From the NCBI RefSeq assembly GCF_002776525.5, contig NC_045436.1, forward strand, positions 49,955,313 through 50,019,312: 64,000 bases of DNA, in the 5' to 3' direction. The translations under genes and the position numbers were made by a program. Shown piece by piece: positions 54,171 to 64,000 of this stretch; position 1 is the stretch's first letter; each line of letters begins with the position of its first letter. The notes under the pieces are model-generated. The model was given only the letters and a program-made list of their open reading frames with translations. It made no database searches and had not been told where the DNA came from. The stretch comes from Piliocolobus tephrosceles (taxonomy: Eukaryota > Chordata > Mammalia > Primates > Cercopithecidae).

Positions 54171-54882
54171 GAGAATTCTTGTATTATCTCAGGCAAGGTT
54201 AGTCTTTATAATTATGACACAAAACTAGAGTAATGGAAAAGACTACTAAGTTACACTACATTAAAATTATTTTCATGCCAAAAACCATTAGGAGAGATGC
54301 CATTTGGCAAAAAAAAAAACTAGAAAAAAAAATAAAACTCTTATCACTAACTTTCCCAAAATATTCAGTATCCCTACAAAATGCAAAACAAAATACCCTG
54401 ACAGAATATGAAGACAATTCAGCAGAAAACGAAATATAAACATTAAATATAAAGATGCTCAACCCTATTCATAAGATAAATGCCAGTTAAAACCACAGTG
54501 AGATATCATTTTTCACCTATTAATGTTCCAAATGTCAAAACCTTTGATAATAGACTGTGTTGTCAGTGTGTGAGGAAACAGGCATGCTTTTTATTACTAG
54601 CGCAACCTCAGAGGAGGGCGATTAGAAATCCAAATTGCAAATGCAGACACCTTTCATCTAGCAACGTCACTTCTAGGAATTTTCCCTTTGTATATACTCA
54701 CACATTTGAGAAATGACTTATGTAAAAGGATATTCATTTCGGTAATGTTTATAATAGCAAGATTTGAAACAACCTAAATGTTCATCAAGAGAGGGCTGTC
54801 TAAATAATGGCCAACTAAAGGAACTCCATGATGCCTAAAAGAGAATGATGAAGCTTACATATTTTAACATTAATTCATCTCC

Positions 54883-54994
54883 AGGGTATATTGTTATGTG
54901 AAGAAACACACCAAATTCAGGGGCTGGGTGTGATGGCTGGTGTCTGTAATCCCAGCGTGGGAATCGGGGCGGGAGGCCAAGGTGAATGGATCAC
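54883..54994 (+). repeat. Left arm of a 112-bp inverted duplication
   Basis: The reverse complement of 55878-55989 matches this segment at 109 of 112 bases with no gap. The arm straddles the L1/Alu junction at about 54920. Confidence 0.93.
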
Positions 54995-55243
54995 TTGAGC
55001 CCAGGAGTTCCAGAACAGCCTGGGTAAGATGGCAAAACCCTGCCTCTACAAAAAGTACAAAAAATTAGCTGGGTGTTGTGGCACACACCTGTAGTCCCAG
55101 CTACTTGGTAGGCTGAGGTGGGAGGATTGCTTTAGCACAGGAGATGGAGGTTGCAGTGAGCCGAGATCACACCACTGCACTCCAGTGTAGGTGATAGATT
55201 GAGACCCTGTCTCAAAACAAAAATGAAAACAAACAAACAAAAC
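54921..55243 (+). mobile_element. Alu in L1
   Basis: Forward dimer with an unusual start, 'ggctgggtgtgatggctggt', and 'gtgggaatcggggcggga' where 'actttgggaggc' is expected; tail AAACAAACAAAC. Confidence 0.9.
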
Positions 55244-55385
55244 TTTATGGTACTGGTTCCTTGTGGTAAGAACTGGGGAGCTGGGAGAAAGAGTGGGAAG
55301 GAGAATTCACCATTTACTCTTTGTGAATGGTCCAAATATTGAACCATGTGAATCTATTTCCTATACAAAAATTTAACTTAAAAAA

Positions 55386-55877
55386 AGGAGTCCCATTACT
55401 GATCACATTTTATTGAAAGATGGAACTCTCCATTTCCAGCAAGATTAATAATGAGTTGAGAAGTAATAAAATGGCTCCATATACTCTGTTAAGTCTATGG
55501 AATGAATAACCAAAACAAAAGTTGAATTGTTTTCATAATTTGAAGAATGTTCTGGGACTCAAAGAAAAATATACAGAATCTTCTATAATTAAATTACTCA
55601 GAACAAGAAAAATATCAAAAAGCTTAGGATATAAAACTTAAATAATTTCAAATGACAAGTTTCATCTGACTCAAAACACTTTGAAAAACATATATGAAAA
55701 TAACATCACAAGAATCAAAATTTTGATAAAGGCAAATTAAAGCAATGTAATAATCTAAAAAATAAAACCAAAGCCTGACTTTTTAAAAAAACATTTGGCC
55801 ACATACATGAGTGCAACTAGTAGCCCTAGAAAAGAATACTGACTGTTTCATGCAATGAAATAGGAATTTCATTCAAG
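55386..55877. other. Intergenic, AT-rich, nothing recognised
   Basis: A-rich unique-looking sequence within the loop of the inverted duplication. Confidence 0.6.
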
Positions 55878-55989
55878 GTGATCCATTCACCTTGGCCTCC
55901 CGCCCCAATTCCCACGCTGGGATTACAGACGCCAGCCATCACACCCAGCCCCTGAATTTGGTGTGTTTCTTCACATAACAATGTACCCT
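55878..55989 (-). repeat. Right arm of a 112-bp inverted duplication
   Basis: Contains, in reverse, the same L1/Alu junction as 54883-54994. The three differences are all transitions. No other part of the Alu or L1 is present here and there is no T-run, so it is not an independent Alu insertion. Confidence 0.93.
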
Positions 55990-56079
55990 ATTGGTCTTTA
56001 ACTCCTGGGGATTTTAGTTCTAAAGTGCCTCAAATCCGTACTTTTTTCTGCCAATGTTCCAGTTAAAGCTCTTTCTTCT

Positions 56080-57180
56080 AGGCTATTTCAGTAAGCTGAC
56101 TGTCACCATGACTTCATCCCCTCATATCCTTCCCATTGCCGCTGGAATTTATGGCATAAATCTAATGGTCTCACTACCTTGCAAAATGCTTTCATTAGTT
56201 ACCCATTGCCTAAATAGTAAAGTTTAAATGTTTTTGTGTGACTGTCTTCTTTTTTTGCTCCCCTTCCCCCAAAATACCTTCTCTCCTAAATGTGGAAATT
56301 GCTTATTTTATCTTTTTTGGCTCTTGGTCTTGGGTGGACACCTGGCTCTTGCCAGGCCAATTAACAGTCTGTGCTGGAAATTTCAACTTTGGGACTGAGA
56401 GTTCATCTCTCTTTGGATGCCTGTAGCATCCAAAAGTTCGGAAGTACTCAGTGGCCATGTTTTCTGCTAATTAAACCTAAAAAATGGAAAAGTCTAGTTA
56501 TAAAAGAAAGAGAAAATGAAGATGTGCAGAGAAGCTGGACCCAGAGTTAGGAAATTGGGTGCTCAATCCCAGCTCTTCTTTGAGTCCAGTCACATCCTTG
56601 TCTTCAAGTCCAGCGAGACAAGTCAGACTCCTTACATTAAAATCCCCATTACAAGCTGGTTCAGACTGAGTTTCAGATACTGCACCTAAGTCCGTCCTAA
56701 TCCCACTGCATATGGCAACTTGGCAGTTTAACCACAACCTACCTTGCTAGCTTCACTTCCGTGTTCTGACCACACCTCCTTTCTATCACATACTCACACT
56801 GACCTAGCAGTCACTCCCCACAAATTCAACTCCACTCTTGGGCCCTGCAGTGCATTCACCTGGGATGACTTTATTCCTTCTCCTTTACATGGAGAATGCC
56901 TCACATTTACCCTGAGATGCTGCAAAAATGCTTCCACTCATTGTGAAGCTTTTTGATTACCTACTGCTCCCATATCCAAGTCAAAAGACCACTCCATTCT
57001 CTGTGGCTCACTGTCCTTTGTATATGCTTCTTTGATTACACTGATCACATTATATTGTAGAATTCCTATTTGTTCATATACTGTTTTTTAAGTTCTTCAA
57101 GGACAGTGTCAATGTAGCTCCACTAACACAAATAGAGAACACATGACCCATACTTGATAAATGTTTGACCAATCAGGTTA
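56080..57180 (+). mobile_element. L2 fragments
   Basis: 'cttcccattgccgctggaat', 'gagaatgcctcacatttacc' and 'aagttcttcaaggacagtgt' read in L2 order, with non-L2 sequence at about 56230-56750. The rest up to 57800 shows nothing recognisable. Confidence 0.5.
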
Positions 57181-57827
57181 TTCCAACAAACCAAATGCAT
57201 TCACCCTTGCCACACGGGCTGTAGCAAATGTGCTCTCAAAAGACATGACCAACTTCTTGTCTTAATATCTGATTAAGAAAGCAGTCTTTCATGAATAATG
57301 TCAATTTTGTGTTTGAACACAACAAGGGTAACTTATACGTAAACCAGGGGAAGCAGAATCAACATCAGAGGCCCCCACATCCCCAATCCTATGGGGTCTA
57401 AATCAGTAACTACAATCTTATACCTGAGATGTAGTTTGTTCTCTTTTCTCATACTTTTTATAGTTATTCATTCTGTTAAATGCTTTTACGTCTAAATACA
57501 CATCAACCCCTCTTGCACCACTTGCTTTTTGCACCAAAGTATTCTAAAACAAGTTGGATTACTAAACCACACAAATGCAAAAGCTATGTTATCAGCTACT
57601 TTTAATACTCTGTTGAGTTTTTTTCCTGAAGTTCTTGTATACATTTAACCTCAAATGTACGTGAGAAAATAAATTTCCAATGGGTTGGGGGCTTCTTGTT
57701 GTTTTTAAGTGTATCAGATATATAACATTATCTGGAAACCAGGAGGAAAAAAAGATTGTTTTATTTTATACTCTACCCAGTAACCAAACAAAGGAAATAA
57801 AACACAATTTCTTTGTGGCTAAGCTGG

Positions 57828-57833
57828 TTTATT
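57828..57833 (-). promoter_or_regulatory. Candidate poly(A) signal of RAB33B (AATAAA, minus strand)
   Basis: Reads 'ttcaataaaccagc' on the minus strand, followed by a T/GT-rich stretch 'tgtgttttatttcctttg', which fits cleavage near 57805-57815. Confidence 0.55.
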
Positions 57834-59533
57834 GAACTTCATTGGGGAAATGTAACAGTGACACTATTCCACAACAAAATTATTTAACTTTAGATTTCAT
57901 GAGGAAACATGTATTTGCAATATACTTTCAATAATGCATTGTTATTAATAGCTAACTACATTAGAATCTGGGGTAGTTTCCTTTGGTGTTCTCAAATTAA
58001 GACTTTTCCAAAACATGTCTGATATTTTAATATTTTCAATTAAAGGTCATAGTTTAAATAAATTCTGCAGATTTTTAAAATGTGTGATTTGTTCCTTAAA
58101 AATTAATAATTGGTTGTTAGATAGCTATCATTTTGGAAGTGATCTGCAACAGTCAATGAACTGTTTTATAAATATTTTAAGATATTCAAAGCTTTATCCC
58201 CATTCAACTGGTAGGTTCTTTTTAAAAATAAAAACATACATATAAAAAATTAAAATTGTTACAAATGAGATACAAATATTTTAAAACTAATAAATATTAA
58301 AGTTAAAAAATAAGTCCTTTCACAGAACTGTGAAGGATACTACTAATTCCTTACAAAAAGAAATAAAGTTACTCTTTTTAAAACCATAATAACAGTAATA
58401 AAAAACCATAAATGTGCTTGGAAAGTCTATAAACTTTCTTCCCTAACTTTAGAAAGTATTTTGAAAAGCAATAAACAGATTCCCTTCTTAAAAAAAAAAA
58501 AGTTGTTACATCCATCACAGTTACTACAGCTGTCACTGTTTTATTACAAAAATAGTTATAAATCAAGGTTAATTTCCACACAAGTAAAACAATTTTTAAT
58601 TTTTAATTCCAGCATGATTAAGTAAAATGATCTCCCTAAATGCAAATAAAGCCAATTTGAGTTCTAATACTTAAAATGGAATAATCACTTCCTATAGTTA
58701 TTATTTTCAGTTAGTTCATTTAATAGAATTACCTTGTCTTTATATTTAAATTATCCAGTTAGGACCACCATGATGATTAAACAAAAATCTTAAACTAGAT
58801 TAGATTACATTTTTAATTGATTTCCCACATTCTGAAAATACTTTAAGTACAATAATCTTTTGGCTTAATTTCCTCCAAAATTATTAAGGACAGCAATCTA
58901 TCAAAATTAGTGAATGTGAACACTTTGGTTAAAAGTCATGGCTTATATTCCATTTACGTAAATAGTTTAATATGTAAGCTTGCTATATTTTATGTGCAAA
59001 GACTTAAATTCAAAATAAAAGTAGGTTAAAAAACTTTTTGAAATATTATTTCCATCACTGAAGGACAGGCATTTTTCAATATCTAATTTATTTTTCATAC
59101 TGAGGAGGAACGGCTTCTTGTGACCATAAAATTTAGATATCTTAAAAATTGATAAACACAATACTATTACAGAAATACATGTAGACTAATAGCAATTAGA
59201 GCTGTGCCTTCACAGCTACAATCCAAATGCAAATTCATTTGTTAACTTGGCAGTTAGTAATCAAATTTATTGGAGTTGAAGGGAGAGCAAGAGATACCAT
59301 ACCAGATCCACTGCTTGAAATTACTAAAGGCCAAGTAAGAATAGGTCTCCTGTGTTAGCTAGAAGCTATGTTTACCTATTTTCCCCCAAGTTACAACTCT
59401 TCATATGCTTTCAGTTAGTTTTACACTGTTTAAATATACCAAAATAAAATATAAAGCACCTATGTCACTTTATTTGCCTTAAAATCTGACTTATTTTTGC
59501 ATATTTTAATAGGATTTAGTAAGAAAGCAATTC

Positions 59534-59830
59534 GACCGGGTATGGTGGCTCACACCTGTAATCCCAGCACTTTGGGAAGCTGAGGTGGGTGGATCATGAG
59601 GTCAAGAGATTGAGAACATCCTGATCAACATGGTGAAACCCTGTCTATACTAAAAATACAAAATTTAGCCGGGCGTGGTAGCACACGCCTGTAGTCCCAG
59701 CTACCCGGGAGGCTGAGGCAGGAGAATCACTTGAACCTGGGAGGTGGAGGTTGCCGTGAGCCGAAATCGCGCCACTGCACTCCAGCCTGGAGACAGCAAG
59801 ACTCCGTCTCAAAAAAAAAAAAAAAAAAAA
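59534..59830 (+). mobile_element. Alu in the RAB33B 3' UTR (antisense to the gene)
   Basis: Forward dimer on the + strand. 'aagaaagcaattc' before it recurs as 'aagaaagcaactc' after its A tail. In RAB33B RNA it would be read as an antisense Alu. Confidence 0.94.
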
Positions 59831-60054
59831 AAGAAAGCAACTCAAATAACTCTTTTAAAAAATAACAATGATTTTTGTAGATCTGATAAATATTAATTAG
59901 AAAATCAAACATCTAGAACTCTTGGAAAAGTCATTCTTTATGGACTGGGAACCAGGAAATATTCTGTGCCTTCTTATCCCACTGGAACTAAAAGTGTTAG
60001 CTCTAAAACATATCAATAATAACAAAACTAAATATGTTAGTAAAACAAAGAAAG

Positions 60055-60187
60055 GCCAGATGCAGTGGTGAGTACCTACAGTCCCAGTTACTGGGGAGGT
60101 TGAGGTGGGAGGATTGCTTGAGCCCAGGAGCTCAAGGCCAGCCTGGGAAACATAGCAAGACCCTGTCTCTACCAAAAAACAAAAAAG
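60055..60187 (+). mobile_element. Free left Alu monomer (FLAM-type)
   Basis: 'ggccagatgcagtggtgag' to 'gaccctgtctctaccaaaaaac': one monomer only, with its own A-rich end. Confidence 0.85.
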
Positions 60188-60618
60188 GTACTCTGGGGAG
60201 AGGCAAATACCAGTTGTTACCCTATTAAGAACACTTCCCATTTCAAGGACATACTATTAGGTGTGTGCTAAACCTTTAATATTTTATTCCAATCCTAGGA
60301 ACACAACATGGAACCGTTACTGATTCTTTACATTCCATCATGTTCTCGTTTGAAGCTTCCTTCATTGGGCTCTAGATGGACAGATGTTCAGATTCATCCT
60401 ATCTTTGCTTCATTTGCAATCTCACCTGAAAACCAACTTTTCCTGTGTTGTCACAGTGACAAACTTAAGTAGATACAAAATACAAAAGCGTGACAATGAC
60501 AAACAGCAAAGTGTCAAGATGACCCATTACAGTTGAGATTAAATCTTATGACTTATTACTGTCATACTTGAAAAGTATTTCTTTAGCCAAAATTAGATAA
60601 TACAATAAAGACTGTTAT

Positions 60619-61059
60619 TTAGCACCAGCATGTTGTTGCAGGCTTTGGTTCAGGCTTCAGGATAATTTCATTATCAGGGGGTTGACTAAGCATTAATGGT
60701 TTGTGGCTCTTAAGCTTATGAGCCAAGGTCATAAAGATAGCTTCCACGTGGTCATTATCATTGGGGTTTTTAGCAGACGTTTCAAACAAAGGCATACTGT
60801 GTGTGTCAGCAAATTTTTGTGCCAAGTCTGTGGGTACCTGAATGGCACTTCTCAAATCACATTTATTTCCAACAAGAATCCGTGGTATATCATTGGCTAG
60901 CAAATGTTGCTTGCATTCTTCTATCCAAGATGGTAGGCTATGAAAACTAGCCATGTTGGTCATATCATACACGAAGACAACAGCATGTACATTTCTGTAG
61001 TAGTGCTGAACCATGCTCTTTCTGAATCGTTCTTGTCCTGCTGTGTCCCATAGCTGGAT
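60619..61059 (-). CDS. RAB33B: RAB33B last exon (residues 84-229)
   Basis: Rab GTPase of the medial Golgi and of autophagosome formation (binds ATG16L1). On the minus strand the acceptor is 'cccatttttag' just above 61059; 146 codons follow and end in TGC TGG TGC TAA (stop 60619-60621). Motifs: WDTAGQ (87-92) with the GTPase Gln92, NKCD (148-151) and TSAK (177-180) for guanine binding, and the C-terminal CWC (227-229), which is doubly geranylgeranylated. The length is exactly that of human exon 2. Residues 1-83 with the P-loop are in exon 1 beyond the window. Near the C-terminus it has Glu214 and Thr225, where I remember Gly and Met in human. Tail to tail with SETD7. Confidence 0.97.
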   Translation of the reverse strand: MQLWDTAGQERFRKSMVQHYYRNVHAVVFVYDMTNMASFHSLPSWIEECKQHLLANDIPRILVGNKCDLRSAIQVPTDLAQKFADTHSMPLFETSAKNPNDNDHVEAIFMTLAHKLKSHKPLMLSQPPDNEIILKPEPKPATTCWC

Positions 61060-61569
61060 CTAAAAATGGGAAGAAAAAGAAGAAAACTGAAAATCTCATT
61101 CAAATTATACATATCAAGAAATGTAATCATCTTGCACTGTCTTTATTATCTCTTCACTTAAAATATTTTGATTTCTCCCTTTTCAGTGTCTTTTCAGTGT
61201 TACCTATGGGATCCAGACTTCATGATACCAGTTACCTCATAATTAAATTATAATACAAGTATCGGAACAAATATTTCAATACAGGATTTTCTAAATTTCT
61301 GTAAATCCAATTTGTTTAAATAAAATTATAGCTCAAAATTTTATTTTAAAATGTTGAGAAAAACATAACAGGTGTTAACATGTTAAGCATTTAGTTCCTG
61401 TATATTTGGTTACTATATACTCCTCTTTACCTTTCACTAGTCTAATTTAAAATATTAAACCTAGGAAAGATGTTGTTATGAGATCCAGCCTCCAAACAAA
61501 CATACATGTATGTGTATGTCTATGAAATCCAGGCCCCCTTGAAAATTTAAGAAGGCTAGAAAAAAAGCA

Positions 61570-62016
61570 AGAATAAAAATACTCAACATACAATTAAAAT
61601 GCTTAAAACTATGGATGTCAAAACTTACTACAAAGCTACAGTAATCAAGACTGTGAAACTGGCCTAAGATTAATAAACACATAAATCAATGGACCAGAAC
61701 TGTGGATCCAGAAATGAACCCATGTATCTATAGTCAACTGATTTTTAACAAGATTACCAAAACAATGCAACAGCAGGAAAGATTACTCATTTCAATAAAT
61801 GGTGCTGGACAACATGCAAAAAATGAGGCTGGATCCCTACCTCACACCATATATAAAAACTTAACTCAAAATGGATCAAAGACCTAAATTTAAGAGCTAA
61901 AACTAATTTTTTGTAACCCTGGATTAGGCAATGGTTTCTTAGATATGATATCTAAAGCACAAGCAACCAAAGAAAAAAATAAACTGGACTTCATCAAAAT
62001 TAAAAATATTTGTGCA
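61570..62016 (+). mobile_element. Old L1 ORF2 fragment
   Basis: 'caaagctacagtaatcaaga', 'tcaactgatttttaacaaga', 'aataaatggtgctggacaac' and 'ctggacttcatcaaaattaa' are consecutive ORF2 C-terminal segments. Stops and shifts interrupt it. Confidence 0.9.
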
Positions 62017-62103
62017 GCCAGGTGTAGTGGCTCAGCACTTTGGGAGTCCAAGGCCTCAGGGTCACCTGAACTCAGGAGTTTAAGACCAGCCTGAACAAAT
62101 AAA
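62017..62103 (+). mobile_element. Alu fragment
   Basis: 'gccaggtgtagtggctcagc' to 'gaccagcctgaacaaata'; internally deleted and 3'-truncated. Confidence 0.8.
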
Positions 62104-62105
62104 AT

Positions 62106-64000
62106 TGGAGGGTGGAGCAAGATGGCAGAATAGAAAGCTCCACCTATCATGCCCCCAACTCCCCGACAAGGACACCAAGTTAGTAACTATCTACACAAGA
62201 AAAAAAAAAAAAAAAAAAACTTCATGAGAACCAAAAATCAGGTGAGCACTCATAGTACCTAGTTTTAACTTCATATTGCTGAAAAAGGAACTGAAGAGAT
62301 AGAAAAAACAGTCCTGAATTGCCAACACCCACTCCCCGCACCCCCAGCAGCAGCAGTGTAGTACAGAGAGCTTCTCTGGGCACTGGGAAAAAGAGAACAC
62401 AGCAACTGTGAGGCACTGAACTCAGTTCTGTCCTGTTAGAGCAAAAAGGAAAACCAGACCAAACTCAGCTGATGTCTACCCACAGAGGGAACATTTAACC
62501 CAGCCCCAGCCAAAGGGGAACCACCAATCCCAGCAGTCCAAACATGAGTTCCCACAAACCTTGCCCTCTGTGTCTCCAAGTAAACTTGAAAGGCAGTCTA
62601 GGCCACAAGCATTGCAATTCTGAGGCAAGTCTTAGTGCTAAACTAGGCCTAGAGACAGTGGACTGAGGCAGGCAGAAGACATACTAAGACTCCAGCTGGG
62701 GCAGCCAAGGGAGTGCTGCCATCACCCCTTCCCTAACCCCAGGCTGCACAGCTCACAGCTCCAAAAAAGACCACTTCCTTCCATTTGAGGAGGAGAGGAG
62801 AGGAGATGAGAGGATAGGACAGGAGAGGGAAGAGTGGGGACGACACTGTCTTGATATTAGATACCAGCTCAGCTATAGCAGGATAGAGCACTGGTCAGTT
62901 GTGAGGTCCTCATTCCAGGCCTTAGCTCCTAGATGACATTTCTAAGTACATCTTGGGCAGAAGGGAACCTGCTGCCTTGAAGGAAAAAACCCAATCCTGG
63001 CAGCATTCATCACTGCTAAATGAAGAGCCCCTGGGCCCTGAAAAACCAGCAGCCATACCCAGGCACTATGTTGACAGCCATGGATGAACCTCTGAGACTT
63101 GCTGGCTGCAAGTGAGACTCAGCATGTAATTAGCTATGGCGGCTATAGGGCAAAACTCCTGCTTGAGAAAAGCAGAGGCAAAAGTAAAGGGGACTTTGTC
63201 TTGTACCTTAAGTACCAGCATGGCCACAGGGGGGCCTGTGGGGTCCCAGATTTCAGGACTTGACTCTTGGACAGCATTTTTGGACCTGCCCTGGGCCAGA
63301 GGCGACCCCACTACTCTGAAGGGTAAGGCCCAGGCCAGGCAGCATTCATGACAACCTGACTTAAGAGCCCTTGGACCTTAAGGGAACACTGGTGGTAGTC
63401 TGGCAGTACTCCTCATGGCCTGGGGTGGCAGTGGCTACAAGTGGGAAGCTCCTCTCCTTGGAAAGGGGAGGAAAGAGTGGGAAGGATTGTGTCATGCAGT
63501 TTGAGTGCCAGCTCAGCCACAGTACAACAGAACACCAAGTGGACCTCTAAGATTTTTAACTCTAGTCCCTGACTTCTGGAAGGCACTTCTTGACCAATCT
63601 AAGGAAACTTGCCACGCTGAAGAGATGGACACAGGCCTGGCTGGCTTTGCCACCTGCTGATTGTAGAGTCCTAGGGCCTTGAGTGAACACAGGCAGTAGC
63701 AAGGGAGTGGTTACAGCAGGCCTTGGGTGAGACACAGTGCTATGCTGGCTTCAGGTCTAGTGCAGTCTAGACCTAGTGCAGAGGCAAAAGTAAAGGGGAC
63801 TTTGACCTAGTGCAGTCATAGTGGTGGTGGTCACAGGGGTGCTTATGTCACTCCACTCTCAGTATTAGGTGGCTTAGAACAGAGAGAGAGAAAGAGAGAC
63901 TCTGTAAGTTTGGAAGAAAGGGAAGGGAGCAAGCGTCTCTGCCTGGTTGAGAATTCTCCTGGATGTTGTCTAAGACCATCAAGGTGGTACCTCTACAAGT
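62106..64000 (+). mobile_element. Primate L1 5' UTR, running off the window
   Basis: Begins 'ggagggtggagcaagatggc', the usual 5' start of full-length primate L1 with the YY1-type 'caagatggc' near its start; then the C/G-rich 5' UTR ('gcctggttgagaattctcct', 'aagaccatcaaggtggtacc' near the edge). Typical L1PB/older L1PA length without ORF1 yet. The element is on the + strand, antisense to RAB33B. The frames it contains are 5' UTR, not ORF1. Confidence 0.88.

Larger units (their letters stand above)
54230..55385 (+). mobile_element. Old L1 3' region split by an Alu
   Basis: 54230-54920 ('gatgctcaaccctattcata', 'aaaccacagtgagatatcat', 'gtttataatagcaagatttg') and 55244-55385 ('tatggtactggttccttgtg') are the 3' end of an old L1M copy, with the Alu at 54921 inside. 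Dead frames only. Confidence 0.75.
57815..60618 (-). other. RAB33B: RAB33B 3' untranslated region
   Basis: Sequence after the RAB33B stop on the minus strand down to the AATAAA at 57828-57833. 57834-59530 is very AT-rich and free of old repeats, as a 3' UTR would be. An Alu (59534) and an Alu monomer (60055) lie nearer the stop. An internal AATAAA-like signal near the stop could give shorter forms. The end is inferred, not shown. Confidence 0.6.
61060..64000 (-). other. RAB33B intron 1 (3' part)
   Basis: Minus-strand intron before the last exon. 61060-61565 is AT-rich with nothing named; the rest is L1 and Alu sequence. No coding segment for RAB33B exon 1 is present. Confidence 0.85.

Noticed and set aside
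61570..64000. One continuous L1 from ORF2 to the right edge
   Set aside because: Both parts are on the + strand, but the ORF2 fragment comes before the 5' UTR, and an Alu scrap lies between them, so they are two elements.

Overview
This is nuclear DNA from a primate, most likely an Old World monkey. It is gene-poor and intron-rich, with about 45 Alu copies, primate L1, MaLR LTRs, MIR and L2. Several of the youngest Alus (3117, 7266, 31080, 41391) carry the combination 'ctcaagcctg', 'gcgtaaaccc' and 'gatccggccac' typical of cercopithecoid AluY lineages. Two runs of exactly ten N (31766-31775 and 47688-47697) show that it is a draft assembly.

Left part, about 1-29485, + strand: the 3' two thirds of SETD7 (SET7/9, a histone H3K4 and non-histone lysine monomethyltransferase). 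Six coding exons are present: 1423-1624, 6212-6401, 12258-12339, 15301-15418, 17598-17755 and 23678-23859. They encode residues 58-366 of the 366-residue protein. Exons 1-2 lie left of the window. All splice sites are GT-AG, and the exon lengths and phases fit exactly except in the last exon, where a run of eight C (seven expected) shifts the frame and creates an early stop. A 5.6-kb 3' UTR free of Alu follows and ends near an ATTAAA at 29461.

Middle part, about 29485-57815: a 28-kb intergenic region between two convergent genes. I see no gene in it. It is a mosaic of Alus, an old L1 broken by three Alus (44040-46285), a short primate L1 3' end (53395-53693), THE1/MST and MLT1 LTRs, an ERV1-like LTR, L2, MIR and simple repeats.

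Right part, about 57815-64000, - strand: RAB33B, a Golgi Rab GTPase. The last exon (61059 down to 60619, residues 84-229, ending in the prenylation motif CWC) and its roughly 2.8-kb 3' UTR are present. Exon 1 lies beyond the right edge. The intron holds an old L1 ORF2 fragment and the 5' UTR of a primate L1 that runs off the window.

I found no bacterial-type system, CRISPR array or new multigene system. The most notable observations are the SETD7 frameshift; a set of short local duplications that look like template switching (a 112-bp inverted copy, a 37-bp direct copy, a 27-bp copy inside the L1 5' UTR and a compact quasi-palindrome); and an unexplained 135-bp exon-like block just past the SETD7 3' end.
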